From Micromonospora sp. WMMD1102 (GTDB lineage: Bacteria; Actinomycetota; Actinomycetes; Mycobacteriales; Micromonosporaceae): a stretch of DNA of 64,000 nt. Positions 16,932-24,303 of this stretch are shown here, in pieces. A program made the position numbers and the translations under genes. The stretch spans positions 67,507 through 131,506 of the forward strand of contig NZ_JARUBN010000002.1 in assembly GCF_029626265.1 (NCBI RefSeq), given 5' to 3'. Below the pieces are notes generated by a model, which was not told the DNA's origin, made no database searches, and saw only the letters and a list, made by a program, of their open reading frames with translations. The number at the start of each line of letters is the position of its first letter. Position 1 is the first letter of the stretch.

Positions 16932-17057
16932 TCAGGCGGCAGTGATGACGAGCACCGTGTTGGTCAGCCTGGCGAGTTCGATTGCGAGCAGCAACACGAC
17001 CGGCCACCACGGACCTTGGTCGGGGGTCTGGTGTTGCCGACGACGCTTGTTGGGCAT
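16932..17057 (-). CDS. Small single-span membrane protein, 41 aa
   Basis: ATG 17057 follows AAGGAGGC. The basic N-terminus (MPNKRRRQH) precedes one hydrophobic helix (WWPVVLLLAIELARL). Bracketed by two strong hairpins, so it forms its own short transcript. Function unknown. Confidence 0.55.
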   Translation of the reverse strand: MPNKRRRQHQTPDQGPWWPVVLLLAIELARLTNTVLVITAA

Positions 17058-17080
17058 GAGTGCCTCCTTGGGGGCAGACG

Positions 17081-17113
17081 AAGGCGGCCCCGGACTGTCC
17101 GGGGCCGCCTTCG
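17081..17113. terminator. Perfect 14-bp palindromic hairpin
   Basis: AAGGCGGCCCCGGA and its complement around a CTG loop. It can act in both directions and lies just upstream of the 41-aa gene. Confidence 0.6.
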
Positions 17114-17315
17114 GTCGGTTCTGTGTCGCACCGGTTGGGGGTGCGACCTATAGGCAGTGGTCCTCACCTCTGCGCCCCACGGGTCAGGCGACATAAGGGT
17201 GCAATTTGGATGTCCGCTATACCCGTGTTGACATCTTTGATGAGCATTGGCCATCCGAATTGCCACCTGACGCCTTGATTTCAGCAGCGTCAGATCGTCC
17301 CGACATCTGAGCAAA

Positions 17316-17346
17316 CGGCCCCGGCTCCGTGATGGAGCCGGGGCCG
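17316..17346 (-). terminator. Terminator after the 17,363 gene
   Basis: A 13-bp stem CGGCCCCGGCTCC and complement, followed on the minus strand by TTTGCT, ending the long leftward small-gene block. The 200 bases on its left (17114-17315) hold no supported gene. Confidence 0.7.
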
Positions 17347-17362
17347 CGCTGGTGTTGCGGGC

Positions 17363-17800
17363 CTAGAGGTACGGCTTGGCGGCCAGGGCGGCGGCGAGCG
17401 TGTCGTACACGCCCTCCGGCACGTCAACCCCGAGACGGACGAGCATGGTCACGCTGGTGTGGTCCTCCTCGTCGCCGTTGTAGATGCCCACCCGCGTGTG
17501 ATGGACGACGTGCGACTCGTCCACGGCGCCCTTGTGCGTCTCGTAGTGGACGTTGCCCGGGTCGGTGTCCCAGTCGTAGTCCGGGTCGTCGCCGCGATAG
17601 GAGACGGCTACGGGCAGGTAGACGGGTGTGCCGGCGGCGAGGGTGTCGGCCAGTTCGGTGCGGTCGCCGATCCGGCCCCACATCGGGTCGTCGTCGCCGG
17701 TGTCGACTCCACCGACCGGTGGGGTGTCGGTGCCGGCCCACTCGTACCATCGCAGTTTGCCGACGTCGGGCCGGTCGAGCAGGTCGAGGGTGTTCGTCAC
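17363..17800 (-). CDS. Hypothetical acidic protein, 145 aa
   Basis: GTG 17800 overlaps the upstream stop as GTGA. The protein is acidic (GGVDTGDDDPMWG, RGDDPDYDWDTDPGN) with a C-terminal helix. It is the last gene of the pair with a wHTH regulator. No family recognised. Confidence 0.55.
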   Translation of the reverse strand: MTNTLDLLDRPDVGKLRWYEWAGTDTPPVGGVDTGDDDPMWGRIGDRTELADTLAAGTPVYLPVAVSYRGDDPDYDWDTDPGNVHYETHKGAVDESHVVHHTRVGIYNGDEEDHTSVTMLVRLGVDVPEGVYDTLAAALAAKPYL

Positions 17801-18072
17801 TGCCCGATGGCCTCGCGCCCGTCGTCGGTCAGGGTGTAGTGCCGCACCATGCCGTAGGTGGTGTGGGGCGGCTGGCGTCGCACCAGCCCCGCCTTCTCCA
17901 GGTCGGCGACGATGCCGGTCACCTTCCGCTTCGGCGCGTCGGATTCCTTCAGCCACACGTCGGCGTCGGCCCAGGACTGGCGGATGGTTTTGAGGGCGTA
18001 GACCTCGATGTCGGTGGAGGCGATGGCGTGGAGGATCGCCGCGCGGGTGGGGGTGATCTGGATGCTGGTCAT
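17797..18072 (-). CDS. Winged-helix protein (MarR/PadR-like)
   Basis: A 91-aa protein: TRAAILHAIASTDIEVYALK, a recognition-helix region KRKVTGIVADLEKAGLVRR, and a wing MVRHYTLTDDGREAIGQ, a classical small wHTH. Ribosome site GAGGAGACC. It diverges from an HTH gene across a 9-bp inverted repeat, so it may be autoregulated. Confidence 0.65.
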   Translation of the reverse strand: MTSIQITPTRAAILHAIASTDIEVYALKTIRQSWADADVWLKESDAPKRKVTGIVADLEKAGLVRRQPPHTTYGMVRHYTLTDDGREAIGQ

Positions 18073-18093
18073 CGTGGTCTCCTCTGGTCTGCG

Positions 18094-18146
18094 TTGACTC
18101 TAGATTAGCGGGTACCCACTAGTAGTGCAAGTGCCTACCCGCTAAG
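18094..18146 (+). promoter_or_regulatory. Divergent promoter with inverted-repeat operator
   Basis: TTGACT (18094-18099) with a TAGTAG-like -10 near 18120 reads rightward. The perfect inverted repeat TAGCGGGTA (18106-18114) / TACCCGCTA (18136-18144) straddles the expected start of transcription and the upstream region of both genes. Confidence 0.5.
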
Positions 18147-18419
18147 ATGTTGTCCATGAACCCAGACCCGCTCGCCCCCCTCGACAAACTCCGGGCCGAA
18201 CTCGCCCGACAAACCACCCCCGTCGACCGTGCTCGCGTCTGGGGACTCATCCTCGACGCCTGGCCCGACCTGCACCGCGCTATCGCCGACGCCCGCGCAG
18301 CCGACGTACGGGCTGCCCGCCAGACAATGAAGGACACCGAGATCGCGGAACGGCTCGGCAAACACTTCACCACCGTGTCCCGGATCGCCCGGGAAGCCGG
18401 CCGGGCGCCGAAGACATAA
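18147..18419 (+). CDS. Small HTH protein, 90 aa
   Basis: Starts ATG 18147 or ATG 18156; no clear ribosome site, so the mRNA may be near-leaderless. The C-terminal half carries an HTH (DTEIAERLGKHFTTVSRIAREAG) like those in phage and plasmid small regulators. It is the only rightward gene in a long leftward block and probably regulates its divergent neighbour. Confidence 0.6.
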   Translation: MLSMNPDPLAPLDKLRAELARQTTPVDRARVWGLILDAWPDLHRAIADARAADVRAARQTMKDTEIAERLGKHFTTVSRIAREAGRAPKT

Positions 18420-18448
18420 CGATCACCGGTAACCGCCACCGGTAGAGG

Positions 18449-18646
18449 TCAGGGAACGATCCGCTTGCCGTAGTCAGTGGCAGGGTCGTACCGGCCTTCG
18501 AGGTAGTCGACGAACCGGTGGGCGTGCCCACCCCGGTCCTTGGTCGTCTTCGCCGCGTACGGCCCGTCCTCGTGGGCGGCCACGTACTCGTCGGCAAGCC
18601 TGCGTAGCTGGGCGATCTGGTCGGCGGGAAGTTTCGGGGTCGGCAT
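18449..18646 (-). CDS. Hypothetical protein, 65 aa
   Basis: ATG 18646 with GGAGGAGACCG. Helical and charged (ADQIAQLRRLADEYVAAHEDG, HRFVDYLEGRYDP). No family recognised. Typical of small actinophage early genes. Confidence 0.5.
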   Translation of the reverse strand: MPTPKLPADQIAQLRRLADEYVAAHEDGPYAAKTTKDRGGHAHRFVDYLEGRYDPATDYGKRIVP

Positions 18647-18767
18647 GGCGGTCTCCTCCGGGTTGAGATGTGCGGCGCCCATCATGCACCCGGCGGCGTG
18701 GGCTGAGAGTCAATTCACTGACGCCCGGTTCGCCTTGCGGTCCACCTGGCCGAGGCGGTATCGGGTG

Positions 18768-19397
18768 TCAGCCGTCGGTGCCGGCGATGACGGCCAGGAG
18801 TTCGTCTGCCCGGGTGTAGAACGGCACCCGCGCCCCGTCGTCGAGCGTGAACGAGTCCCACCGGTCCGGGCTGCCGGCGTCAGCAGTCCACAGGTGTCGG
18901 GCTAGGTTGTCACGCTGCTGCTGCCGGTCTGGCCCGTAGTCGAAGGCGACCACCCGCTCGTCACAGACGCCGTCGTCGTTCCATGCCCGGATGACGAGCT
19001 GGTCACCACGGGCCGGGCCGTCTCCGGGGAGCCCGCCGACGATCTCGATCAGGGTCATGCGGCGTCGCCGCTTCCACCTGTCGACGGCGTCCTTGCCTGC
19101 GTGGTACCGCTTCCACGCTTCGGCTTCGGTGGTGTTGCCCTCGGAGGCGTAGGCGGAGAAGCCGAACCCGGCGAGGAGGCCGGGACGCAGGTGGACGCCG
19201 AAGTGGTGGAACTCGTCCGGCTTGACGCCTTCGACGATGTCGCCGCCTCGGGCCTGCGTGTCGAGGGTGAGGCCGGCGGTGACCTCGGGTGGCTGGTCGA
19301 GATAGGTGTACCGCTGGGTGACGGTCATTCGCCGGCCGTGGGCGAGTAGGTTCCGAACGCGGGCGGTCAGGTGCGGCATGGTGTCGAGGGCCGCCAT
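18768..19397 (-). CDS. Hypothetical protein, 209 aa
   Basis: ATG 19397 follows GGGAGGTGACC; the frame continues upstream to GTG 19442, which overlaps the previous gene. The N-terminus has a basic LTARVRNLLAHGRRMTV and the C-terminus an acidic ELLAVIAG. No domain recognised. Confidence 0.5.
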   Translation of the reverse strand: MAALDTMPHLTARVRNLLAHGRRMTVTQRYTYLDQPPEVTAGLTLDTQARGGDIVEGVKPDEFHHFGVHLRPGLLAGFGFSAYASEGNTTEAEAWKRYHAGKDAVDRWKRRRRMTLIEIVGGLPGDGPARGDQLVIRAWNDDGVCDERVVAFDYGPDRQQQRDNLARHLWTADAGSPDRWDSFTLDDGARVPFYTRADELLAVIAGTDG

Positions 19398-19434
19398 CGC
19401 GGTCACCTCCCGCTGGCGCAGGATCCGCTCCGGG

Positions 19435-19668
19435 CTAACCACGGTCGCCCTCCGCGAGGATCGCGTCGATCAGCCGGTCCGCCGCGTCCCGCTTGGCGTC
19501 ACGCTTCCGGAACTCGTCCATCTGCTGATCGGTGAACCGGCCGAACTTCTGGGTGCGCCACGGCCGGTCGGGGTGGTCAGTCTTGGTGAAGGTGATGTTG
19601 TTGTGCCGGATCGTCGCTCCGATCGGCATGTCGGCGGCGGGCTCGAAGGTGGCGGCCTGCTCAGGCAC
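19435..19668 (-). CDS. Hypothetical protein, 77 aa
   Basis: GTG 19668 overlaps the end of the upstream gene. The middle (IRHNNITFTKTDHPDRPWR) precedes a charged helix (FTDQQMDEFRKRDAKRDAADRL). No family recognised. Confidence 0.45.
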   Translation of the reverse strand: MPEQAATFEPAADMPIGATIRHNNITFTKTDHPDRPWRTQKFGRFTDQQMDEFRKRDAKRDAADRLIDAILAEGDRG

Positions 19669-19819
19669 GGTCGAACTCCCGCCTGCCCGCCTCGGCAATC
19701 GCCTTCGCGAGGCGGACGGCTTCGGCTCGCACTTCCGGGTCGTCGCTGTCTGCCATCTTGCCGAGCCTGTCGTAGAGCTTGCTGTGGATCTGGAAGTGCT
19801 GGTCGTCGTCGTCGAGCAT
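19661..19819 (-). CDS. Hypothetical helical protein, 52 aa
   Basis: ATG 19819 with GAGGAGACAACC. An acidic start (MLDDDDQHFQIHSKLYD) and a C-terminal amphipathic helix (VRAEAVRLAKAIAEAGR). Coupled to the next gene by an eight-base overlap. Confidence 0.5.
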   Translation of the reverse strand: MLDDDDQHFQIHSKLYDRLGKMADSDDPEVRAEAVRLAKAIAEAGRREFDRA

Positions 19820-19829
19820 GGTTGTCTCC

Positions 19830-20063
19830 TCAAGTAGTCGGGGTGTCGGCGGTCATCGCGACGTGCGTAATCCACGCCGTCCCGGTCGGCTGCCACGCCT
19901 CGGTGGTGTGCCATCCGTGCTCGGCCAGCGCCCGTTCGGCAGCCTCGGTCGGCTCCTCGCCGCGTTGTACGGGCACGGGCATGGACGCGAAGGTCTGGCC
20001 GTAGTTGGAGAGCCGGACAATGGCGCCGTGGACGGGGTGGGTGTTGAGTTTCGCGGAGATCAC
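19830..20063 (-). CDS. Hypothetical protein, 77 aa
   Basis: ATG 20063 overlaps the stop of the preceding gene (ATGA). Beta-strand-rich start (VHGAIVRLSNYGQTFASMPV) and a helix AAERALAEHG. No family recognised. Confidence 0.5.
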   Translation of the reverse strand: MISAKLNTHPVHGAIVRLSNYGQTFASMPVPVQRGEEPTEAAERALAEHGWHTTEAWQPTGTAWITHVAMTADTPTT

Positions 20064-20386
20064 GGTCGGCGCTCCTCAGATCGTCGGGGTGTCGGCGGGC
20101 GGTGGGCTGCGACGGCCTTGTGTCCGTCGAGGGTCACGGTGCACCGGTTACCGCCACCCAACCTCGGCAGGGCGATCAGGCCGGCGGCAAGAAGCGGCTT
20201 CCACCAGTCCAGGTCGACGGCGTCGGACCGGTCGTGGGCGGTGCCGACGTACAACGGCACCGGCTGGTCGAGTCGGGCGCCGGTCGCCTCGTCGTAGTAG
20301 CGGACGGACGCGTACAAGGTCAGGTGACCGTCGGCCATGTCCCGGAGCCGCTTGTACTGTTGGTGGGTCAGGTTAGTCATGGTCAT
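20060..20386 (-). CDS. Small wHTH-like hypothetical protein, 108 aa
   Basis: Starts ATG 20386, coupled to its neighbours at both ends by four-base overlaps. The layout (HQQYKRLRDMADGHLTLY..., then WWKPLLAAGLIALPRLGGGN) resembles the repeated small HTH-like proteins that follow, which all end in a KHGRRVL- or DGHKAV-type C-terminus. A family of related leftward proteins seems to occupy 20,060-20,885. Confidence 0.45.
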   Translation of the reverse strand: MTMTNLTHQQYKRLRDMADGHLTLYASVRYYDEATGARLDQPVPLYVGTAHDRSDAVDLDWWKPLLAAGLIALPRLGGGNRCTVTLDGHKAVAAHRPPTPRRSEERRP

Positions 20387-20643
20387 TGCCCCTTCGCGTC
20401 GAGTTCGGCGAGCACCCGCCGGCCGTGCTTGGTGATGTGCCGAGCCGACCCGCCATGCACGGCGGACCCCGGCGAGAAGACGCCCTTACGGACGAGCCCT
20501 TCGACAGCCTTCCGCTCCTTCGGCGACGTCCAAGCGCCGACGTGGATGAGTCCGTTGTTGGCGGCGGCTTCGCGGAGGAGTCGGGTTTCGGTCGGCGACA
20601 GGGTGACCGGGTTCGGGGCCAGCTTCGCGGTGTTCACGGTCAC
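20383..20643 (-). CDS. wHTH-like hypothetical protein, 86 aa
   Basis: LSPTETRLLREAAANNGLIHVG, KERKAVEGLVRKGVFSPG and ARHITKHGRRVLAEL form a helix-turn-helix plus wing, the pattern of small phage wHTH proteins. Coupled to both neighbours. DNA binding is inferred from the fold only. Confidence 0.5.
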   Translation of the reverse strand: MTVNTAKLAPNPVTLSPTETRLLREAAANNGLIHVGAWTSPKERKAVEGLVRKGVFSPGSAVHGGSARHITKHGRRVLAELDAKGQ

Positions 20644-20885
20644 GCCTCCAACGCCTTGTCGGTGACCTCGAAGTACCGGTCGTGTCGACCGGCCGGCGGC
20701 GGGCAGGTCACCAACCCGGCCTCTTCCAGGCTGGTCAGTTCCGCCACAACATCGCTGCCGGCCTCGCGGACGTCGGTGCCGTGGTGCTGCCAGATGACGC
20801 CGCCGTGGTCGCGGAAAACCTCGCGTCGGACGGCGACAGCCAACGCGTACAGGGTGCTCGGGCTCCTCGGGATCCGGTCAACCAT
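20640..20885 (-). CDS. wHTH-like hypothetical protein, 81 aa
   Basis: ATG 20885 preceded by AAGGTGACCCC. TLYALAVAVRREVFRDHGG, then DVVAELTSLEEAGLVTCPPPAGRHDRYFEVTDKALEA, is a winged-helix pattern with the wing at RHDRYFEVTD. Similar in shape to the next gene downstream. Confidence 0.5.
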   Translation of the reverse strand: MVDRIPRSPSTLYALAVAVRREVFRDHGGVIWQHHGTDVREAGSDVVAELTSLEEAGLVTCPPPAGRHDRYFEVTDKALEA

Positions 20886-20890
20886 CGGGG

Positions 20891-21220
20891 TCACCTTTCG
20901 TTGCTGAGGAACTGGTCGGCGGGCGCATGCCACGGGCCGATGATCTGCGTGCCGTCTGGCAACACCCGCACCTCTTGGAATGCCGCGTAGGCGCGCACCG
21001 GGTGGCTACGGTCCGTCCGGCCGGACAGGGCCAACGACGCCGAGCCGAGGTTGATGTCGTCGGCGTCGCGGCGGGCTTCCGCCTCGTCGACAGCCGGGAC
21101 GAAGGTGGTTTCGCCATCGGCGGCGACGTAGGCGATAGCCCAGTCGGTTCGCTGCGGGGGTTCGCCGAGGGCGTAGGCGATGGCGTCGGCGGCGGCACGG
21201 AAGGTGGCGGTCATCGCCAT
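20891..21220 (-). CDS. Hypothetical protein, 109 aa
   Basis: ATG 21220 overlaps the preceding stop (TGATG). Amphipathic start (FRAAADAIAYALGEPPQR) and a beta-rich middle (WAIAYVAADGETTFVPAV). No known family. Confidence 0.5.
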   Translation of the reverse strand: MAMTATFRAAADAIAYALGEPPQRTDWAIAYVAADGETTFVPAVDEAEARRDADDINLGSASLALSGRTDRSHPVRAYAAFQEVRVLPDGTQIIGPWHAPADQFLSNER

Positions 21221-21807
21221 CACTCCTCGTTGTTCTCGTCGCAGCGGCAGTCGTCGGCCAGTTCGCCGCAGCAGTCTTGGTGACCACCACCAACAAACCC
21301 GGTACCGCCGCACGCCGCGCAGTCCCAACCGGGGCTGGACTCGCCGGTGCCGTCGCAGGGTCCGCAGTCGCCACGCTCGGCGGTCGAGATCAGGGTGTCG
21401 GGGTCGAAAGTCATCGGGGTCACGCCTCCTCGGGTACGAACCTGTACCGGTACGCTGCCGGCATCCTCAAACCGGCCGATCACGGCAGGAATCCCGCCCG
21501 GCTGCATGGCGACAACCCGGTCGCCGGGTCGGGTGAGCAGCGGCGTCACCCACACACCCGGCTTGTCGAACACGCCGGCTTCCGCCAGTGCGTCGAGGTC
21601 GTAGCCCATCGCCATCCGGAACTCGGAGTCCGACAGGCTGACACGACGGAAGCCGTGCTCGGCGAGAATGCGAATGGCTTCAGCTTTGGTGGTTGCGACA
21701 ACGATGACGCCGGCTTGCCGGATGTGACTGGCGAGGCCGAGCGCGTCGCGGGTGGCGGCGTCGATGAAGCCGTTGCTGCCGAGGGTGTAGGTCTTCAGCT
21801 TCGCCAT
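21220..21807 (-). CDS. Hypothetical protein with DnaJ-type zinc motif
   Basis: A 195-aa protein from ATG 21807. The N-terminal two thirds are mixed alpha/beta (VIVVATTKAEAIRILAEHGF). The C-terminus holds CGPCDGTG and CAACGGTG, the CxxCxGxG repeat of DnaJ-like zinc ribbons, and ends in a Cys/Asp-rich tail (CCGELADDCRC). Likely metal binding. Function unknown. Confidence 0.6.
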   Translation of the reverse strand: MAKLKTYTLGSNGFIDAATRDALGLASHIRQAGVIVVATTKAEAIRILAEHGFRRVSLSDSEFRMAMGYDLDALAEAGVFDKPGVWVTPLLTRPGDRVVAMQPGGIPAVIGRFEDAGSVPVQVRTRGGVTPMTFDPDTLISTAERGDCGPCDGTGESSPGWDCAACGGTGFVGGGHQDCCGELADDCRCDENNEE

Positions 21808-21811
21808 CGGG

Positions 21812-22408
21812 TTACGCTCCCTCGGCCACACGTCGGGCGTTGGCCATGTCGTCGTCGGTCTGCGGGGTGCCGCCGCCGTTGACGAGGCCGAAGATCTCCG
21901 CCTCCTCGCGCAGCGTCGCGACCTTCGCCTCGATGTACGGCAACTTCGCGTGCCGCTTGAACCACGTCTGTCCCGTCCGGGTCAGCCCCGTGTAGCGCAC
22001 GTACGGGCCGTCGTCGGTGTCCTCGGTCGCGGCGACCATCTCCGGGTCGAACCACGACGCCGGCACCGCGAACTCTCCGGCGAACCAGGCGAGGGTGGTG
22101 CGGATCCGCTGCTGCCCGTCGATCACGGCGTCGCTGGCCGGCTCGTCGGAGCGGGGGTCGAACACGTCGGTGTCGGTCCACCAGCGGGAGCGGCGGACGT
22201 TGACGATGACGGCGGCGATCGGCACGCCGGTAAGCCAGGAGCGGACCAGGGCGATGTGCTGGTCGAGGTTCCAGACCGAACCGCGCTGGTATGGCAGGTC
22301 GAGGATCAGTTCGCCTTCGTTTGCGGCGATTACGTAGCCGTACGCCTCGCGGTTCATGGCGTGCATGTCGTAACTGACCAGCGGCTTTGAGGTCTGGCGG
22401 GTCATCAT
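21812..22408 (-). CDS. DUF262 (GmrSD N-terminal-like) protein
   Basis: A 198-aa protein with DUF262 signatures: LPYQRGSVWNLDQHIALVRS, VPIAAVIVN and VIDGQQRIRTTLAWF. DUF262 is the nucleotide-dependent half of GmrSD type IV restriction enzymes and occurs alone in phages. No DUF1524 HNH partner is visible in this element. It could regulate or counteract defence, or modify DNA; this is inference. Confidence 0.8.
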   Translation of the reverse strand: MMTRQTSKPLVSYDMHAMNREAYGYVIAANEGELILDLPYQRGSVWNLDQHIALVRSWLTGVPIAAVIVNVRRSRWWTDTDVFDPRSDEPASDAVIDGQQRIRTTLAWFAGEFAVPASWFDPEMVAATEDTDDGPYVRYTGLTRTGQTWFKRHAKLPYIEAKVATLREEAEIFGLVNGGGTPQTDDDMANARRVAEGA

Positions 22409-22427
22409 CTACTCCCATGACGATTTA

Positions 22428-22473
22428 GTGGCTATCCACATCCTAGCGCACCTGAGACTAAGTGGCTAGCCAC
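22428..22473. promoter_or_regulatory. Two palindromic operators GTGGCTANCCAC
   Basis: GTGGCTATCCAC at 22428-22439 and the perfect palindrome GTGGCTAGCCAC at 22462-22473, 34 bases apart, lie between the divergent DUF262 gene and the ribbon-helix-helix gene at 22490. The second site overlaps the region expected for the rightward promoter. The layout suggests autoregulation by the adjacent protein. Confidence 0.6.
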
Positions 22474-22489
22474 ATGGCATACTGATTTC

Positions 22490-22726
22490 ATGACCGAGAA
22501 GCCCAAGACCACCGACCGCCACCGCAACCCCAGCATGGCCCTGCGACCCGATCCCGAGCTGCGCGAACGAGGGGCGAAGGTTCTCGACGACAACAACTGG
22601 AACATGACCGAGTTCTTCGAATCCTGCCTCGAAGTACTCCTCCAGAACCCCGACGCGATGCTGAAGCGGCTGGGCCAGGTTCGGCGGACCCGCAAGAAGG
22701 GGCGCCCGCCCAAGCCCAAAACCTGA
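22490..22726 (+). CDS. Ribbon-helix-helix-like regulator (paralogue of 46,351)
   Basis: A 78-aa protein: a beta strand (NPSMALRPDPELRERG), two helices (AKVLDDNNWNMTEFFES and LEVLLQNPDAMLKRL) and a basic tail KKGRPPKPKT. It matches the 88-aa protein at 46,351-46,617 in the DRHRNP/DRHRDP start, the helix layout and the GRPPK tail. It is the only rightward gene here and faces two palindromes that may be its own operators. Confidence 0.6.
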   Translation: MTEKPKTTDRHRNPSMALRPDPELRERGAKVLDDNNWNMTEFFESCLEVLLQNPDAMLKRLGQVRRTRKKGRPPKPKT

Positions 22727-22740
22727 CCGCCGCGTCACAC

Positions 22741-22929
22741 CTACTCGGACGACTCGTAGACCTGCTCGACGTCGGTTGCCTCGCGGATCACCGGGCCACG
22801 CCCCAGGTTCTCTTCCTGCTGCTCGATCGCGTCGATCGCGTCCAGCCCGGTAGCTGCCCGGACGACGCCGATCACCCGAAGTTCGGTGGGGATGGCGTAG
22901 GTAACCCGCCACAGCGGCAGTTCGTTCAT
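22741..22929 (-). CDS. Hypothetical protein, 62 aa
   Basis: ATG 22929 with GGAGGACTGC. WRVTYAIPTELRVIGVVRA is a beta-rich start, followed by AIDAIEQQEENLGRGP. No family recognised. Confidence 0.5.
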   Translation of the reverse strand: MNELPLWRVTYAIPTELRVIGVVRAATGLDAIDAIEQQEENLGRGPVIREATDVEQVYESSE

Positions 22930-22954
22930 CGCAGTCCTCCTCGGGCTGGTCGGG

Positions 22955-23269
22955 TCAGCGGGTGTAGGTAGCGGCGGCGTTCAAATGGTTGGCCAGCTCG
23001 ACCGTCAAATCCCGGTCGCGGTTCTCCCACTCCCACTCCCGAAAGTCGGTGCGGAGTTCGTACGTCCAGTAGTCGGCGACCCGGCTGAGGAGTGTCATCC
23101 AGTCGCCGGCCCGCATGTCATCGGCGGCGACACGGAGCGCACCGATCAGAGACACGGGACCGCTGGTCGCGTTGTCGGCGATGCCCTGTCCGTGTCGGTG
23201 GTGGCCGCGCTCGCGAACGAGCGCGGCAGCCCGGCGAAAGACTGGGGCGAGGTTGATGTTCGTCTTCAT
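22955..23269 (-). CDS. DUF6197-like hypothetical protein, 104 aa
   Basis: FRRAAALVRERGHHRHGQG, then GPVSLIGALRVAADDM and EWENRDRDLTVELANHLNAAATYTR, resemble the DUF6197 pattern found in actinomycete and phage genomes (AAxLIxxxG...xCLxGAL...WNDxPxRTxxEVxxxLxxAA). Function unknown for the family. Confidence 0.5.
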   Translation of the reverse strand: MKTNINLAPVFRRAAALVRERGHHRHGQGIADNATSGPVSLIGALRVAADDMRAGDWMTLLSRVADYWTYELRTDFREWEWENRDRDLTVELANHLNAAATYTR

Positions 23270-23370
23270 GCGCTCCTCCTCGGACTGGTCGGCGTTGGGT
23301 TTGGTGCCCTCGGCCGGTTTCGATCCGGCACCTCACGGTCGTCGCCTCCCGGCGAGACAAGGACTGGCGG

Positions 23371-23730
23371 CTAGCTGACGACCCGGCCGCCGAGTTCCTT
23401 CACTGCGGCCAGCAGGTCGGCCTCCCGCTCGCGGGGCACCTCCACAACCACCGTCACCGTCGTCTGCTCCCCCCGCCACCGCTTCAGCAGTGTGAAGAAG
23501 TTCGGGGAGCCGTCGCGCAGGTCCCGAGCAGTGATCCAGGTCGTGGGGCTCGGCTCGCGCGGACCCATCACCTGCCACTCCAGCGTCAGATACTCGATGG
23601 TGATCGGCTCGCTGTCGTCGCCGTCCCACCACTGGTCGGGAATGTCCGTCTCCTCGATGCACCAGTCGTTGCCGAGGACTTCATCCCAGAAGCGGTTGAA
23701 CTCATCTCGGGTAATCGTCACCTTGGGCAT
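23371..23730 (-). CDS. Hypothetical protein, 119 aa
   Basis: ATG 23730 with GAGGAGACCG. The FNRFWDEVLGNDWCIEE start, a Trp-rich middle and a C-terminal EREADLLAAVKELGGRV. No family recognised. The 59 bases upstream include the tRNA-like element at 23772. Confidence 0.5.
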   Translation of the reverse strand: MPKVTITRDEFNRFWDEVLGNDWCIEETDIPDQWWDGDDSEPITIEYLTLEWQVMGPREPSPTTWITARDLRDGSPNFFTLLKRWRGEQTTVTVVVEVPREREADLLAAVKELGGRVVS

Positions 23731-23771
23731 CTCGGTCTCCTCGCTTCTTGGGCTGGTTGGGTCTCTGGGAG

Positions 23772-23818
23772 CGGATCGCCGGGGATTCGAACCCCGCTGG
23801 TGCGCCTACACGATCCGA
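23772..23818 (-). other. tRNA-like minihelix (acceptor + T-arm only)
   Basis: On the minus strand, CGGATCGT and GCGATCCG pair over 8 bp (one GU) and enclose CGGGG-TTCGAAT-CCCCG, a perfect T-arm with a consensus T-loop. Only 13 bases lie where the D- and anticodon arms should be. It may be a tRNA remnant, an RNA-processing signal or chance. It lies in a non-coding gap. Confidence 0.4.
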
Positions 23819-23846
23819 GGTCGGGCACCCCGAAGGGTGCGGATGG

Positions 23847-24008
23847 TCAGTCCTGGCTTTCCAACTCGGCGCGCAACGCCTGGTACGCCTTGTTCGCCTC
23901 GGCCTCCGTACCGTGGTCAACCTCCTCCAGTACGTCACCGGTCGCGAGATCCACGATGGCGACCTTGGTTCCTGCGATGTCGGCGGCGAGCCTTTGCGGC
24001 AGGTACAT
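23847..24008 (-). CDS. Hypothetical protein, 53 aa
   Basis: ATG 24008 with GGAGAACTGAC. VAIVDLATGDVLEEVDHG, then AEANKAYQALRAEL. A beta hairpin and helix; no family recognised. Confidence 0.5.
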   Translation of the reverse strand: MYLPQRLAADIAGTKVAIVDLATGDVLEEVDHGTEAEANKAYQALRAELESQD

Positions 24009-24028
24009 GTCAGTTCTCCGATCGTCGG

Positions 24029-24301
24029 TCAGTACGAGCTGCGGTTGCTGTGCGCGTCCAAGCACCGCTGGCAGTTGATCGCGCTCGTCACCTCGTCGAA
24101 CACCACGTCCTGCGCGTCGTCGGCCCGCACCTCGTGCATCATCGCGCCGCAGTAGGTGGCGAAGTCCCCCGCCAAGGCGAGGTGCACCACGTGCAGCGGG
24201 GAGCACACGTCGCAGATGCCGGAAGTCCGGCCGGGCTGGACGTTGGGGCCGAACTCGGCGCAGCAGTCACCGCAGTAGGTGGCCTTCTTCGTGCGGGCCA
24301 T
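24029..24301 (-). CDS. Cys-rich zinc-binding hypothetical protein, 90 aa
   Basis: Three Cys pairs: YCGDCCAEFG, CDVCSPLHVVHLAL and INCQRCLDAH. This fits one or two zinc sites. Likely a small nucleic-acid or protein-binding factor. Coupled closely to its neighbours. Confidence 0.55.
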   Translation of the reverse strand: MARTKKATYCGDCCAEFGPNVQPGRTSGICDVCSPLHVVHLALAGDFATYCGAMMHEVRADDAQDVVFDEVTSAINCQRCLDAHSNRSSY

Positions 24302-24303
24302 GG

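Noticed and set aside
23310..23345. Second tRNA-like T-arm (GCCGG-TTTCGAT-CCGGC)
   Set aside because: The loop is shifted from the T-loop consensus (no C56) and there is no separate acceptor stem.
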